Origin: Argyresthia goedartella
Taxonomy: Eukaryota; Arthropoda; Insecta; Lepidoptera; Argyresthiidae
Reading direction: 5' to 3'
NCBI GenBank assembly: GCA_949825045.1
Contig: OX463816.1
Span: forward strand, 20,781,243 to 20,845,242
Length of the DNA: 64,000 nucleotides
Part shown: one piece after another, positions 1 to 11,406 of the stretch
How positions within the stretch are numbered: position 1 is the stretch's first letter
How the letters are laid out: every line of letters begins with the position of its first letter
Position numbers and translations under genes: made by a program
Notes under the pieces: generated by a model
Told to the model about the DNA's origin: nothing
Databases searched by the model: none
Seen by the model: the letters and a program-made list of their open reading frames with translations, nothing else

Positions 1-258
1 TGGATGTTTGTTGCTGTTGTCGCAGACGGGCTCAATATGGTTACATCTTTGGTATTCTAGGGTATCTAGGTGGTTCTCAGCACTATGAGCACTCTGTGCA
101 ATGAACGGATCAGCTGGGGAGATGGGACGAGACGTCGATTGACTAAATTCGTCGTTGGAGTCCGTATCTACATAACAGCCAACTTTAGGTGACTTCTTGA
201 CGAACAAACGTTTCCTGAGAGACAGTTTCTGTTTCGTTTTGTTAGGAGACGTTGACAT
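1..258 (-). CDS. Partial CDS, N-terminus of an unrecognised protein
   Basis: A reverse-strand frame opens at ATG (258-256) and stays open for 86 codons to the window edge, so the rest of the gene lies outside. An in-frame TGA at 270-268 just upstream makes this Met a credible start. The first 20 residues (MSTSPNKTKQKLSLRKRLFV) are strongly basic; the following part is rich in Ser, Pro, Asp and Glu, with Cys near residues 28, 71 and 77. There is no signal peptide or membrane segment, so a nuclear or cytosolic protein is plausible. I do not recognise the family. Codon use looks coding and the frame is free of the AT bias of the flanking DNA. It could also be one long first exon read slightly past its donor site. 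Confidence 0.55.
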   Translation of the reverse strand, partial: MSTSPNKTKQKLSLRKRLFVKKSPKVGCYVDTDSNDEFSQSTSRPISPADPFIAQSAHSAENHLDTLEYQRCNHIEPVCDNSNKHP

Positions 259-292
259 ATTGGGTTTTCAACCACAGTATTGCACTGTTTAT

Positions 293-340
293 GTTAATTT
301 ACATTTTTATCTAAAAAGTTAATTACATTTTTATCTAAAA
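293..340. repeat. Two-copy 24-bp tandem duplication
   Basis: A unit beginning GTTAATT and ending TTTTTATCTAAAA occurs at 293-316 and again at 318-340 with one base missing. It sits 35-80 bp upstream of the reverse-strand start codon at 258, in its presumed promoter or 5' leader. Confidence 0.8.
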
Positions 341-697
341 TAGGTAACGTAACCTATAACTTTCGGTTCTATTCTGTCAATACTGTCAAATTATGTTCGT
401 TCAGAAACTGAAAAAATGGTAATGCCGAATGTTGTGGTACTGTTTATTGTGGCAATTTAATCAGCAGATTGATCCTAATTTAAATCTTATACTCTTGTTC
501 AAACTTTTAGACTAAACAATTTGAATAGTACATTAAGTTGCGTTACTATGGCGACAATACAAAAGCAAACTTGTAAACAATTTTCCCGTCAATCCCAAAC
601 ACCTTTCCTCCCTCATGCTTGCTTACTTCATGCTATATGCTACCAATATTTTAATCAGGTCTTTACAATTTAATGGGTATTTTAACAAAGACCTAAG
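341..697. other. Intergenic, no gene seen
   Basis: AT-rich spacer between the left-edge gene and the small plus-strand ORF. The only notable element is a polypyrimidine/TTTTAATCAG sequence ending at 659 that resembles a 3' splice site for the following ORF. Confidence 0.4.
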
Positions 698-859
698 ATG
701 GCGAAAGCTATTATTAGAAAGACAGCACCAGTCTTCAAAACACGTACAGCGTTACTGGTACCCGGGACTAACAAGTTTAATCCGGTGTACTCTGGAGTTG
801 GCGATAGGCTTCCTCCAACCAATGACTGGATACCATCACCTGAAAAAAGATATACCTAG
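698..859 (+). CDS. Small hypothetical ORF (53 aa) behind a possible 3' splice site
   Basis: ATG at 698-700 opens a 53-codon frame to TAG at 857-859. The product begins MAKAIIRKTAPVFKTRTALL and continues with a Pro/Gly/Tyr-rich part (FNPVYSGVGDRLPPTNDW) without cysteines or a membrane segment. A TTTTAATCAG acceptor-like sequence ends 38 bp upstream, and an in-frame stop precedes the ATG, so this could be a last exon with a non-coding upstream exon. The composition looks protein-like, unlike the overlapping frame at 615-875. I do not recognise a family. A chance ORF or a transposon relic remains possible. Confidence 0.3.
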   Translation: MAKAIIRKTAPVFKTRTALLVPGTNKFNPVYSGVGDRLPPTNDWIPSPEKRYT

Positions 860-1147
860 ATATTTTATTAGGTAAAGTACGTGATTTTCTAGGTAATAGA
901 TTAGTCCCTGAGAGTTTTTTTCAGTCTCAAGCATCGTCATTTACCAATGTTGCATAAATCGGTGGTGCAAGCTCTGTAGAACGTTCTGAAGGTGGAATCA
1001 GTGACTTCGTGGTTCAGGAAGTCAGGAGTCTGCTCGCAGCCTCGCATGAAGCTCGCTATCTCTCCGGGCGGGTCCTAGAATGAAGATCGGTTTCTGTTAA
1101 AACATTAGCGGCCAAGAGTTTCACCGACACCAACAGGCGCGCGCGAC
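860..1147. other. Intergenic, no gene seen
   Basis: A moderately GC-rich stretch (about 960-1140) without a convincing frame or repeat. It ends at the TTA that forms the target-site duplication of the next element. Confidence 0.4.
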
Positions 1148-1373
1148 TTAAGGTAGGGACAGACTGAGCTCACGTATGCAACTTATGCAACGCAACGTGG
1201 GAGAGTTGATGTGTACGTACACTTGTCCCACGTACACAACGCTTGACATCAAAGACTTGTCATTTCTTCTTGAAGAAGGTGCAGCCGCAGCGTGCAAGCC
1301 CAACGTCTATTCGTGCGCGACTGACGCGTTGCGAACGTAAGTTCTAGAAACACACTGGTCGTACGCTTGGAAT

Positions 1374-4300
1374 CAGTGTGACCAGATTAAATTTTACGAA
1401 AATACCGAGGCACCTCAAAAAAATTCTGAAATATACCGATTTACATAGGACAGATATACCAATAAAAATACTGATTTTCTTAACAGGTTTTATTTATTCA
1501 TTTTCACAATAAATGTTAGAGTTATATTTTAACATCTTTTTCGAAGGATTAAATTTTACACAACCTCCTTCATCCTTAACACCTTGCTTTGTTTTTAAAA
1601 TTGCTGACACATTTTTGTTTACAAATCTATTTCTTTGGTCCGTTTTTATTAAATTTATCTGTGAAAATATGCGCTCGCATGCAGCATTCGATACCGGTAT
1701 ACATAGCAGAGATTTACTAAAACTAGTTATATTTTTGTATTTTAACATGCCATCACTGTTAGAAATTTTCCCAACTTCCACCCAAAATTGTTCACATGAG
1801 ATGGGTGAGCCAGTGCTCGAAGATTGTAACAAATCACTTACTTCGCGATCAAACTTTAGGGTTCTATATTCTTCGTCGATTAACTGCATTTGTTCTGGCT
1901 GTACTTCGCATGGGAAAGTTTCTATTACATTTCGTAAACTGCGAAATTCTTTATGCACGGCAGTGTGTGGGTCAAGAAATTTTAGTTCTTTAAAAACTGG
2001 ATTTTCAAAAGGCAAACGTGATTTCAATTGCGTGCTTAGCTCAATTAAAAATGATTGGCACCTTCTGAAAAACTCAGCAATCTGTTCTTTCATGTTTACA
2101 TTTCCCCTGTGTTTGATTAATTCTTGGCCCACTTGAATACCTAAGTACATATCTTTCAATGGCAAATAATTTACATGTGACTTTGGGTCTAAGGTAAATA
2201 CATTTTCTGTATGTTTGATGTAATTAGTTTTCATGAAGCAACCCAAAATCGACAAGTACATACTAGATGCATCATCATACAGTCTATCAATGCACGGATA
2301 GTCGCCTTGAAAAATTACGTTAAATTTGTTTACAATCGGCAAAATGTAGTCCAAAAAGTGAAAGTACAATTTGTTTATATCAGTGGTAAAAGAATTATAT
2401 AAAAATTCTGATGACATATTGCGATCACTCAAGTATTGGTCTTGAAAGAACAATTGCAATGCCCTCCACTGCTCAATTATTCTACTAATACAGGCATGAA
2501 GTGAAAGCCACCTTATGTCGTAATGACGCAAGATTCTGTGATTTTCAGTGTCTGTGAAATTTTGGAACTCAGCAAATTCTCTTTGACGCTTGCTGCTTTG
2601 AGAAAAATATCCATATACTTCTTTTACTATTTGTTCTAAATTTCTAGGCAGTATTTTACAGGCGTGGCTAACACTTAATGCTGCAGAGTGACAAACACAT
2701 TTTATGAAAAAGCACTTTGGGTTTACTTCTTTAATTTTTGCAACAATGCCAGAGTGTTGACCAAACATCACATTCGTAGTATCAGCAGCGAATCCTATTA
2801 CGTCTTTTATTTCTAAACCTAATTCGGATAATTTTGATGACAACGAATTAAATAAATGACCTGCGGTCTCACCACTTAAATCAACTAAATCAAGGAATTT
2901 GGTTTGTACAGTACATTTAGTTTCAGAGAAGTATTTAATTACTATCGCCAATACTTTGACTGTCGCAACATCTGTACTCTCATCGATTATAATTGAATAT
3001 ACTGGTTTACCTGAAGGAGATGCAGTACGAAGTATGTCCTCAATCATATCTTTTTCGAATTCGGGTCCTAAAACATTATAAGTTATAGCAGCTGCTTTGG
3101 TTCTCTTGCAGGAAAATTCTTTCGCAATATCGGAATCGGTAAAACACTTCACTAGAACTTCACTAAGATGGTCCATAGCTCTAAATGGGATATTGTGTTC
3201 CGACAGAAAACTGCATAAACGCAGCTCAGCTTTCTTGACTTCGTCTTTCAGTGGGGCCTTTTTGAAAAATGTATCAACCTGAAAATTAAATGAAAAAATA
3301 CTTGGTTATTTTGGAAACAAAACCAGGATGATTAACTTTGAATTAAAATATATCAAAACTCCTTGAACTAGGTAAGTAAAGCGAGTTATGCTTACCTTTG
3401 ACTGTCCTTTATATTTTATCAAGTTCGATTTATGCTTTTCAGTATTTGCATGCTGTTTTATAGATGCTAATCTACTTTGCAGTTTCGCATTGCATGCTTT
3501 ACAAAATGCGGTGAACTCATCATCTTTATAACGTGAAAGCCACGAAGAAAATTCCGGAATTTGTTCCCACTTAGCTAAATAACTTTGCTGAAAACTAGAC
3601 ATGCTGTCCGGATGGATGCAACTAAGTAAATAAAAATAACGAAAATCGCAATCTATTTATATGATGACAAAAACATCTCCTATTTTGGGGAAATTCCCGA
3701 ATTATCGAAAGAAAGTCCTCAAAGATTAAGTCGAGTGCAGAAGAGACAATCATTTCACTTGAACCGTATTAGACGATTTAATACTAGTAATTAAGTATCT
3801 TTTATGTCTAACTACTACCTATTCATGCAACTGAAAACTTAAAAACTAGACGTTGTTTTGAAAATTATAGATAAACTAGCGGTCCGTCCCGAATTCGTCC
3901 GGGTAGACTGATATTCATGAAACAAACGGATTTGAATGTATGAAATCTGGAAATTACACTATATCTAATGTTGCAAACCGCATTAAAATCGGTCCAGCAG
4001 TTGTAAAGTTTTAGGCGAACATACATTGTGCAACTCTGATTTATACTACGTATTGATTGATAATTGTATAGGTAGTATTACAATACTACAACGCCGGCGA
4101 CGGCCGTCTTTCTTGTCATATCTGTAACTTACTCATCTTTGCTCATAGATAACATGTATAAACTAAATCCGGGAAAGCCCCCAGCCAATGTTCGCGTTCC
4201 GGGGAATTCCGCAAACATTGTCCCAAGGACGATCACTCACTACGGTGTTGCCATAACGTCAACCATAATATACCCAAAAATACTGACTCCCAGCAATATA

Positions 4301-4378
4301 CCTGAAAATATACTGATGTTCGGAAAAATCGATGAAATATACTGAAAAAGTATTAAAATACTGAATCTGGTCACACTG
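1374..4378 (-). mobile_element. Apparently complete autonomous hAT transposon
   Basis: The element runs from CAGTGTGACCAGATT at 1374 to its complement AATCTGGTCACACTG at 4378, the CAGTG-type terminus usual for hAT elements. It is bounded by a perfect 8-bp target duplication CTTGGAAT (1366-1373 and 4379-4386). It is 3,005 bp long and carries one two-exon transposase gene on the minus strand (1494-3602). The region 3603-4378 is the 5' non-coding part and 1374-1493 the 3' part; both carry ATACTGA/ATATACC subterminal repeats. Perfect duplication, matching ends and an open transposase imply recent insertion. Confidence 0.93.
1494..3602 (-). CDS. hAT transposase, two exons, 663 aa, apparently intact
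   Basis: Exon 1 is 3602-3396 (69 codons), exon 2 is 3278-1494 (594 codons plus stop). The intron has donor GTAAGC at 3395 and acceptor TTTTCAG ending 3279, phase 0 on both sides. Exon 1 holds a BED-like zinc-binding pattern Cys34, Cys37, His51, His57. Exon 2 holds the RNase-H-like core with the first catalytic Asp near residue 168 (IIIDESTDV) and a second near 235 (GFAADTTNVM). The C-terminal dimerisation motif with SNAACERIFSQIN lies around residues 599-611. No internal stops or frameshifts are visible. The product would bind the element ends and catalyse cut-and-paste transposition. Related host-annotated genes are often named ZBED or zinc finger 862-like; the perfect TSD shows this one is still a transposon. 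Confidence 0.9.
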
Positions 4379-4581
4379 CTTGGAATGGCGTATGATTATC
4401 CCCTCCAACTTCCCACGCCGATCTGACGGAGAGGTTGAACGTTGCGTGGGACGCATGGTGTAGCGTTGCGTATGATAAGTGTGTTTCTAATTCAAAGGAT
4501 TTCATACAAATTTAAGAGTCCAGATATCATAATGCGTTGCATACGTTGCGTACGTGGGCTCAGTCTGTCCCTACCTTTACC

Positions 4582-4790
4582 ATTTTTAGGGTTCCGTACC
4601 CGAAGGGTGTCATACAGGACCCTATTAATACGCCTCCGGTGTCCGGCCGTACGTCTGTCCGTCCGTCCGTCCGTCCGTCAGCCTGTGGTCAGCGGGCTGT
4701 GGTATCTCATGAACCGTAATAAGTAGGTAGAGGGTGAGAATTTCACACAATATGTATTTTTGTTGCCACTGCAGCAACAAAATAATGAAA
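4582..4790 (-). repeat. Repeat A fragment (GTCC-cored 'gggttccgtaccc' repeat)
   Basis: Starts with the terminal block TTTTTAGGGTTCCGTACCCG, followed by AGGACCCTATTAATACGCCTCC, then a GTCC/GTCC run (about 4655-4680), CTCATGAACCGT and TTGTTGCC. It matches the copies at 18366, 19073, 38511 and 57331. Truncated here. It abuts the right end of the MITE by 5 bp. Confidence 0.8.
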
Positions 4791-4830
4791 TTTACAAGCC
4801 TCCACAAGCCGTTACAATTTCAAGCGTGTG

Positions 4831-5140
4831 GAGAGGTCGTTTGGCTTGGCCTGCGTAGGCTTGCGAGAGCTAGTAGCCGATCCGATCGAGTGTGTCGGTT
4901 TTTTGGTCACAGGTCAAAGGCGCTACGCAGGCAGAAGACGGCGTATGGTACGTTTGATCATCGCCGTGTTTTGTTTGCGAACGCGGCGTCGATCAAACGT
5001 GCCTTACGCCTTATGCCTTTCGCCGTCTTCAGTCTGCGTAGCACGAAAGGGATTTGCCGCAAGCGCTTGCGACGCCTTCACACGCTAGTGCCTACTCAGT
5101 CTCGTTTCGTTTGTGTAGTGGTGGCGGACAGACGTGCGAC
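4831..5140. repeat. GC-rich foldback-like repeat
   Basis: A local GC-rich island. About 4919-4961 (GCGCTACGCAGGCAGAAGAC through TACGTTTGATC) is complementary, with gaps, to about 4990-5043 (GATCAAACGTGCC through CGCCGTCTTC to CTGCGTAGC). The open frames here are shadows of the hairpin symmetry; no protein is recognised. Confidence 0.55.
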
Positions 5141-5806
5141 ATGACGTAAAAGCATCAAATCAAATCAAAATCAAAATGTTTATTATCCAAAAACACAATT
5201 GTACAGTAGTTTTTAAGGTAGCTCCCACACTAGGCGCAGCCTGTGTCGTGGGCGCTTGTAGGCATAATTACCATTTGATTGGTAGTTTGTTTAAATTCGC
5301 ACACAATTTTATAAAACAAAAGCAATTAAACTTACACTTACGAGAAATACAATTTTATAAAATATAACACTTATGAAAAAGAGAAAAAAATATTAAAAGT
5401 GACTACTTTTTTAGTTACTGTTCTTACGCCTATTTTGTGATATCATAATATTTTTTTAATAACATCAAAGTATTTGGAATGTGGATTATGTAGTATAAAT
5501 TTTTATAGTATAGTAAAAAGTATATAAGTATAATACATATTTGTAATATATATAAATATATAAGTACATAATGTAGACGTAGAGTTAGTTACCTATAGTG
5601 GTTAATTCCTATCATTCTTTCGGTGTCGTCGTAATCTTGCTCGTGAAGCCAGCTAAATATTTTCCGTTTTGCTTCTTTAATTCTGGATGACTTTATATCA
5701 CATGCTTTGGCAATTCTGTTGTAAATGAAAGGGTGTAAAAAGAGAGGGAAACGCTGTGCAAAGGTTGTTTGTGCTACTTTAGGTTGCGTTCGGAAGACAC
5801 GTTGGT

Positions 5807-8522
5807 TTAGAAGGCGTTATTGATGTTGATGCGGTGTTGGTCTAACGCTGATTTAAGGATAAATAATTTCCGAATGCTCAGTAAGTTACTGTCTTTGTAA
5901 AGAGTCGTGGTGGGGTATCTGACTGGTTTTTTAAACATTACTTTTAGTATTGAGCGTTGGGCCCTTTCCAAGATGAGCATATGTGATTTAGACGATCCTC
6001 CCCAGCATCCTATGCAGTAGCTCAAAACAGATTGACATAAGGATATGAAGACCAGCTTTAGGGTGTCTTTGTTAGCTCCGTTTCGAAGGAATCTCATTAT
6101 GTGGATCAGTTTCTGGCTCTACCTGAGAGGGTGCGTATGTGTTTGTGAAAGTTGAGTTTCTCGTCTATCGCGATGCCTAGGTATTTTATATGGTCAGTCC
6201 TTTGAATTGTGTCACAGATACAATTTGCAGCAGAGCGATCGCAAGTATGAATTTGTACAGTAGAGGTGTCGGGTTGTGTGGCTATAGTTTTATGGAAGCA
6301 AATGTATTTAGTTTTGTTTGTGTTTAGGGTGACCAGGTTTCGTGAGAGCCAGTTAGATACTCCTGATAGTTCATGTATGGTTTTTGAGAAAGAGTCTTTC
6401 CAAGATTTATCACTGAATATTAGAGCGGTATCATCGGCATTATTTCGGCTGAGACAGAGGTTGGGAGACTGGTTCCTATGTCGTTAATATAAACAATAAA
6501 TAAGGTAGGACCTAAGATGCTGCCCTGTGGGACTCCGTAATTTATAGGCATTGGGTCACTGTGTAAATTACCAATTTTCGTCATTTGTTTTCTGTCTGTA
6601 AGATAGTTGCTGAACCAGTCAAGTGCTACACCCCTAATGCCCAGGTTTTCCAGTTTTTGTAATAGAATCGATATAGAAACGGTATCAAAGGCTTTAGCAA
6701 GATCTAGGAAAACGCCGATAGAACAGTGCCCTTTGTCAAGCTGGGAAGATACCGAGTTTAAGAGAAGGGTTACTGCGTCTTCGGTTGATTTTCCCTGTCT
6801 GAATCCACATTGGTTTGATGACAGTAAATTGTTCGATTCTAAGTGATTGATGAGGCGTTTATTAGTAATTTTTTCAAGTAATTTTGAGAATACCGCAAGT
6901 AGAGAGATTGGTCTATAGTTACTAGGGTTGCATTTGTCGCTAGCTTTATGAATAGGAGTAACAGAGGCTACTTTCCAGGAGTCTGGGAAGATGCCACTGA
7001 GGAGGCTGAGATTACAAATGTGAAGAAGAGGTTTTACAATACGTTGGTCAATGTGTTTGACCTGAAGGTTTTTGATGCCATCTAGACCTGGTGCACTGTC
7101 GTTTTTAAGTTGTTTGATGTAGCTTGTGAGTTCAAATTCATTAGTTGGTTGAAAGAAGAAAGAGTTAGGTGGTGAGGATGGTGATGTGGCTTGGGAAGCT
7201 AAATTTGTTTCTGTTTGGTTAGTTTTTACCAGTATATCATTAGCTAAGCTGCTTCCTACAGTTGTAAAGTATCTGTTACATTCATTTATGGATTCGATTG
7301 GGTTGCTTTTACTTCTTAAGAGCTCGGTAGAAGAGTTTGTTTTAGATGTTGAGATTTCGCAGATATTTTTAATTGTTTTCCATAGCATTTTAGGATTTTT
7401 GTGATTTTCCGTTAGCATTTTATTTTCATATTCTGCCTTTACTCGGTGAAGTATATTGACTCAGAAGTTTCGGTATCTAGTGTAGATGGTATGAGCGGTT
7501 GCGTCATTTGGGTGTTTCCTACATTTAAGATGTAAGCTGTCTCTGTGTTTCATGCATCGTATCAGACCCGGAGTTATCCAAGGTTTTATGTGGTACTGAG
7601 CTCGACTGGTTTGCTTGACTTCGGTGTTTCTTGTGATGACCTCATTAAGTTTTCCTGTAAAAATATTGGTTGCCTCTGAAACATTTTGGCAGTTGGTGAC
7701 AACAGTCCAATCGATGGCTTTCAGGTCATTTGCTACCTCGTTATAGTTAGTTTTAGATGTCTGTCTTTTGGGTGAGTTAATAGTTTGATTCGTATTTATA
7801 GCGACCAATGCGAGGTCGTGATCTTTAACTGACTTTTTGCAGACTACGGCTATGGTTTTATTTTTAGTTTTTAGGAAAATATGGTCTATGCAGGATTTAT
7901 CTCTAGTGGGTATGGTAACGGCAGGGAGAAAACTGTGTTCTGCAGTAAGGCAAAGATAGTCTGTCTTACGGGAATCGGTGGAGTCTGTGAGGATATTTAT
8001 GTTAATATCGCCTGCTATGATTGTGTTGTTACTGTGTTTTAGTGTCTTGAGAATATTGTCCATTAAAACTAGAAAATTTCCAATATTATGCACGGAGGGA
8101 GATCTATATAGAGCTATTATTTTAAAACTGTTTGGTAAGCTAATCAGAAGACAGTTTGTGTCAACAAATTCTGGTTCGGTGACCGTAGTGTTCCAAGTTT
8201 CTTTGATATAAGCAATGACGCCTCCGTTTTGGTTGGTGTACTTGGTAGTGTGATAATGTGTATATCCATAAATTTTTCTAATGAGTGGAAAGTGGCCAAG
8301 GAAGCATTCAGTCAGAATGATAACATCGTAGTTGAGGTCTAGACGATGAAGCAAAGTTAGGAAACTGTCGAAATTGCAGTTATGGCTTCTGATGTTAATT
8401 GTTGCAATTTTCAGATAATAGGAATTTACCAACACGTTTTTACAGAACTCTGCTGATTCAACTGCGTGACTTGCGATGGCTAATGAAATATCAATATCGC
8501 TTGCAATATTCATGTTGGCCAT
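5807..8522 (-). pseudogene. LINE ORF2 pseudogene (endonuclease + reverse transcriptase)
   Basis: 8522-7461 encodes the apurinic-like endonuclease domain (LKIATINIRS start, GDININ and CIDHIF motifs). An in-frame TGA at 7463-7461 separates it from the reverse transcriptase at 7418-6420, which shows GLDGIKNLQVKHID, NYRPISLL, CGFRQGKSTEDAV and GVPQGSILGPTLF. Just before the catalytic YADD-type motif (about 6440) the frame shifts; the remainder (about 6430-5807) contains the thumb and a QRSILKVMFKKP-type C-terminus after a second frameshift near 6110. The disruptions make this copy dead, although the damage is light (one stop and two small shifts). Confidence 0.85.
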
Positions 8523-8929
8523 TTTTGTAGTTGAATTAAAGAGTGTGTGTTGTTTGGGTTGTATAAGTCACGTATGGCGCAGCAAGATATCGTGTTAGCG
8601 GAAGATTTGTATGTATTACGTTTGTCTACATTATAATCATAGTAATATGATTATAATGTTTATGAATAATGAATAAAAATAATATTTTATACAATAGATA
8701 TACACGTGGGTAGATAAATATATGAAATAAATAATGTTTGACACATTGCAGCTAGTGAGACTGGAAACAACAATAACAAATGTGGAAAATGATTCACTCA
8801 CTTTCAAAGACTTAAAATTAATGTTAATAGTAGTTTTTTCTGGTAGAAAATAATATATCAGGAACTTTAATAATATCATCAGGCACATTGCACTGAGAGG
8901 ACGTATTAAAGAGCTAAGTGGACTGTGAG

Positions 8930-9272
8930 GCTTCATTTCATGAGTATCCGGCGGAGAATTTTGGAATGGTGTGGTTTGTATTTGCTGAGGCTGTTGGGGC
9001 TGTAGGGGAAATGTCCGGAAGGTCTGGGCACATGAGGCGGTCAAGGTCATCGGGGTTGCGAATGAGTTGTGGCTTCTTCCCTTCTTTACGAACTCGGCCA
9101 TTTTTGACCCAGGTATACCGGAAACCACTTTTTTTGGCTCTGAGTCTTGTTTCAAGAAAAAGCTTAGGGTTAGACTCGTCAGACGCTCGTTGAAGTAAAG
9201 CGTGTTCGTCGGGCCTTCTAAGTCAATGTCTTTGGTGGTGAGTCCTCTTCTTTCACGCGTGGCATCGAGCAC
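8930..9272 (-). pseudogene. LINE ORF1 remnant
   Basis: A reverse frame shows DLEGPTNTLYFNERLT, and after a frameshift near 9150 another frame continues with GFRYTWVKNGRVRKEG and a Pro/Gln-rich tail. The 'YFNERLT ... YTWVKNGR' block resembles the C-terminal domain found in ORF1 products of lepidopteran LINEs, which is related to a baculovirus FP-type domain. It lies just upstream of ORF2 in the same orientation. The N-terminal part is missing. Confidence 0.55.
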
Positions 9273-9455
9273 CTAGTTTCTTTTTGAGTTTCTGAGAAAG
9301 CGTACCACCACGGGGCGAGGTAATATGACTGACTAGTCAACTCAGGACGCAGTAAACTTGCTGGAATGTTACCAGGCCGTGTATTTGGGACCTGGGCAAT
9401 AATGATCACAAGGATAAAAGAAAAGTAGCCAATGCATGGTTTGCACGTTTGAAAA

Positions 9456-9622
9456 ACATTTACATTCAGGCACATACATTTCTTCTGGCCCCACACCAGG
9501 AAACCTGTGTCGTGGAAACCAGAAACAGCGACGTCGTCGTAAACACGTAAACATCCAAGACCTGGGGATCTTTTTTTCTTCCTCCACATCCGGGATTTGA
9601 ATCCGGGACCACGGGTCACTTA
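9456..9622 (-). mobile_element. SINE copy (tRNA-derived, family 1)
   Basis: Contains the shared body CACATACATTTCTTCTGGCC, AACCAGAAACAGCGACG and CATCCAAGACCTGGGGAT, followed by a tRNA-head remnant with a degraded B box (GATTTGAATCCGGGACC, 9595-9611). Relatives are at 22523, 37831 and 63310. Confidence 0.65.
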
Positions 9623-10260
9623 TTATATAAACCAGGAGGTCGAAAGCGCTATTTTGTAAAATGAACAAACGTCTATGTTTCGGTTTCGGTTCAGTTCTGT
9701 TGTAATTCAATTTTGGTTTGGTCCAATGAAATTCGGAAATGAGAGTGAAGGAAATGAAAACCAAGAATGAAATGGCCACTTTAAGGAAGCATTTAAAAAA
9801 GTTACTTTACTTATAATTAAAATAACTTAGGCCAAACGCCATAGCTGACGCAATAACTTCGTCGTCCGCCATGCTTGCTCGCTGACATCAAACTGAACGC
9901 ACTCGCAACTTCACCATTTCCGAAACAATCATGGATTTTCACAGGAAATTGCCGGCACCTTTTCTGGCTCCTCCAAGTAGCGCGGCAATGTCGACTTTGC
10001 TCAAAGAAGGTTGTCAAAATAATGAGCACATTGCTTGCTATGTTTGAGTAAAATGCCTTTGCAGGCCGGTGGGAGTTTTGGGGACGGTGCATTCTGTGCA
10101 CTTTAATAACTGGAAAGTTTTTAGCGAATCTTTGATGACGAATGTGGGGAGATTTTTATGCGGACGGGGCTGACTACAAATCGGAAAGTCCTCTCCTCGG
10201 GGAGGGAGTAGGTATGAAAGGCAATATGGTTCGCCCTCGGTAAAACCTGTCAATTTTGAT
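9623..10260. other. Intergenic, no gene supported
   Basis: Normal-GC DNA with short overlapping frames on the minus strand, none with a recognisable motif or supported start. A GTCGCCGAC-like exon cannot be excluded around 9850-10100, but I see no splice structure that connects to a gene. Confidence 0.35.
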
Positions 10261-11400
10261 TTAATCAGTTTATACTACATGTTTTGACCAAACCGAGCTA
10301 TAGCGCGATGCAGGGTACAGGCAGTACCTTCTAGTGGTGGAGTTAGGAAACTTTAATTGTAAGCTGTGGCCGTCGTGGCGCTAGTTAAGTTGTTTGTTAC
10401 AACTACAACATCTATTTTATTTTTATATTTTCATGAACAAACATATGAGAGAAAAGGGATTCTTCATATATATGCGCGTGCGAGATACTTTGACATAATA
10501 TAGCGTTTCATTACGCTGTGATGCGATTTAGTAGATAAACAATGTATTATATTAGCAGTTTTCTCGCGCTCCTAGTAGTATTTAACGTACCTACTCTTCC
10601 AATAAACCATAATAATAATAATAATAATCAACCTGGAAACGATTATTAAGAAACGGGTCGATATGCCACCTTCCATACAAAAAATGTCGAACACCTTTCA
10701 CGTTACCCAGCTTCTTAATAAAAAAATAGTAGTTACAATAACACTGCGATAGCTAAATCATTAAAATAAATGATTATTTAAAAAAAACATTACAAATTAA
10801 CATTATTTAAATGGTTCAAAAATAATAAAATACACTTTAAATTTAATAAAAAGCCATCAAGATAAATCTCGTAAATTTACTTGTAAATAATACGTAGGTT
10901 ATGTAACTTGATCTTGACTTACGTAATTAAATCTAAGAGAAAAGACAACTACTTAAGTATTTTCAATTTAGGTAAACACATCTATTTAGATCGGTTGATT
11001 ATCTTCTTTTTGGAGCATTTAAATAAAAGTTTTTTTTTTTTGAAGTAAGTCGTTCCAGTAGTCGCCTGATTTACCTAAGTTCTTTATCGTGAGCCTACTC
11101 ACATACCGAAATTAGCAACAATGCTTACGATGAATTCTTGACGCAAGACGGTGCAATAAGTCAGAGCGCAGTCCACGGACTGGGTGTCATCGGTGATGGT
11201 CTCACACGACCTATCGGTGTCCACTGATGAAAAGCTGCAAGCGTAGCATCGTATGTTACCTTGGATTAAGAAAGATTTCTTTACTGAAAATCTGCTTATA
11301 CTTAGATAAATAACGGATCGAAATTTTAAACCTTATTTCACGTTTTAAAATATGAGTGTAAATTTATGAATACATAAACCTGTTTGGGTAATGGCCTATA
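10261..11400. other. AT-rich intergenic DNA
   Basis: No open frame of interest. Holds an (AAT)n microsatellite at 10609-10628 and a T-tract around 11030-11041. Confidence 0.5.
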
Positions 11401-11406
11401 TAAATA

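Larger units (their letters stand above)
1151..4576. mobile_element. PIF/Harbinger-type MITE, split by a hAT insertion
   Basis: The ends form a ~44-bp imperfect terminal inverted repeat starting AGGTAGGGACAGACTGAGC at 1151 and ending with its complement at 4576. TTA flanks both sides (1148-1150 and 4577-4579), the 3-bp target duplication typical of PIF/Harbinger elements. Without the hAT insert (1374-4378) and its extra duplication the element is about 413 bp and has no coding capacity, so it is a MITE. Subterminal GTATGCAAC / CAACGC motifs recur in both arms. Family assignment rests on the TTA duplication and TIR shape only. Confidence 0.8.
5147..9272 (-). mobile_element. Degenerate full-length-like LINE (Jockey/I-type organisation)
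   Basis: Read on the minus strand the element has an ORF1 remnant (9272-8930), an ORF2 with endonuclease and reverse transcriptase (8522-5807), a ~650-bp AT-rich 3' UTR, and a 3' end with AATAAA followed by TTTTGATTTTGATTTGATTT at about 5170-5147. Endonuclease upstream of RT and lack of LTRs define a non-LTR retrotransposon. Frameshifts and a stop make it inactive. The exact clade needs a phylogeny. Confidence 0.85.

Noticed and set aside
615..875. 86-codon plus-strand frame
   Set aside because: Overlaps the more protein-like 698-859 frame; its start lies upstream of the likely splice acceptor and its composition is unlike a protein.
1513..2136. Long plus-strand frame (207 codons)
   Set aside because: Antisense of the hAT transposase exon 2; no recognisable content of its own.
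9817..10101. 94-codon minus-strand frame
   Set aside because: No recognisable content; overlapping alternative frames are equally long, as expected in GC-balanced non-coding DNA.
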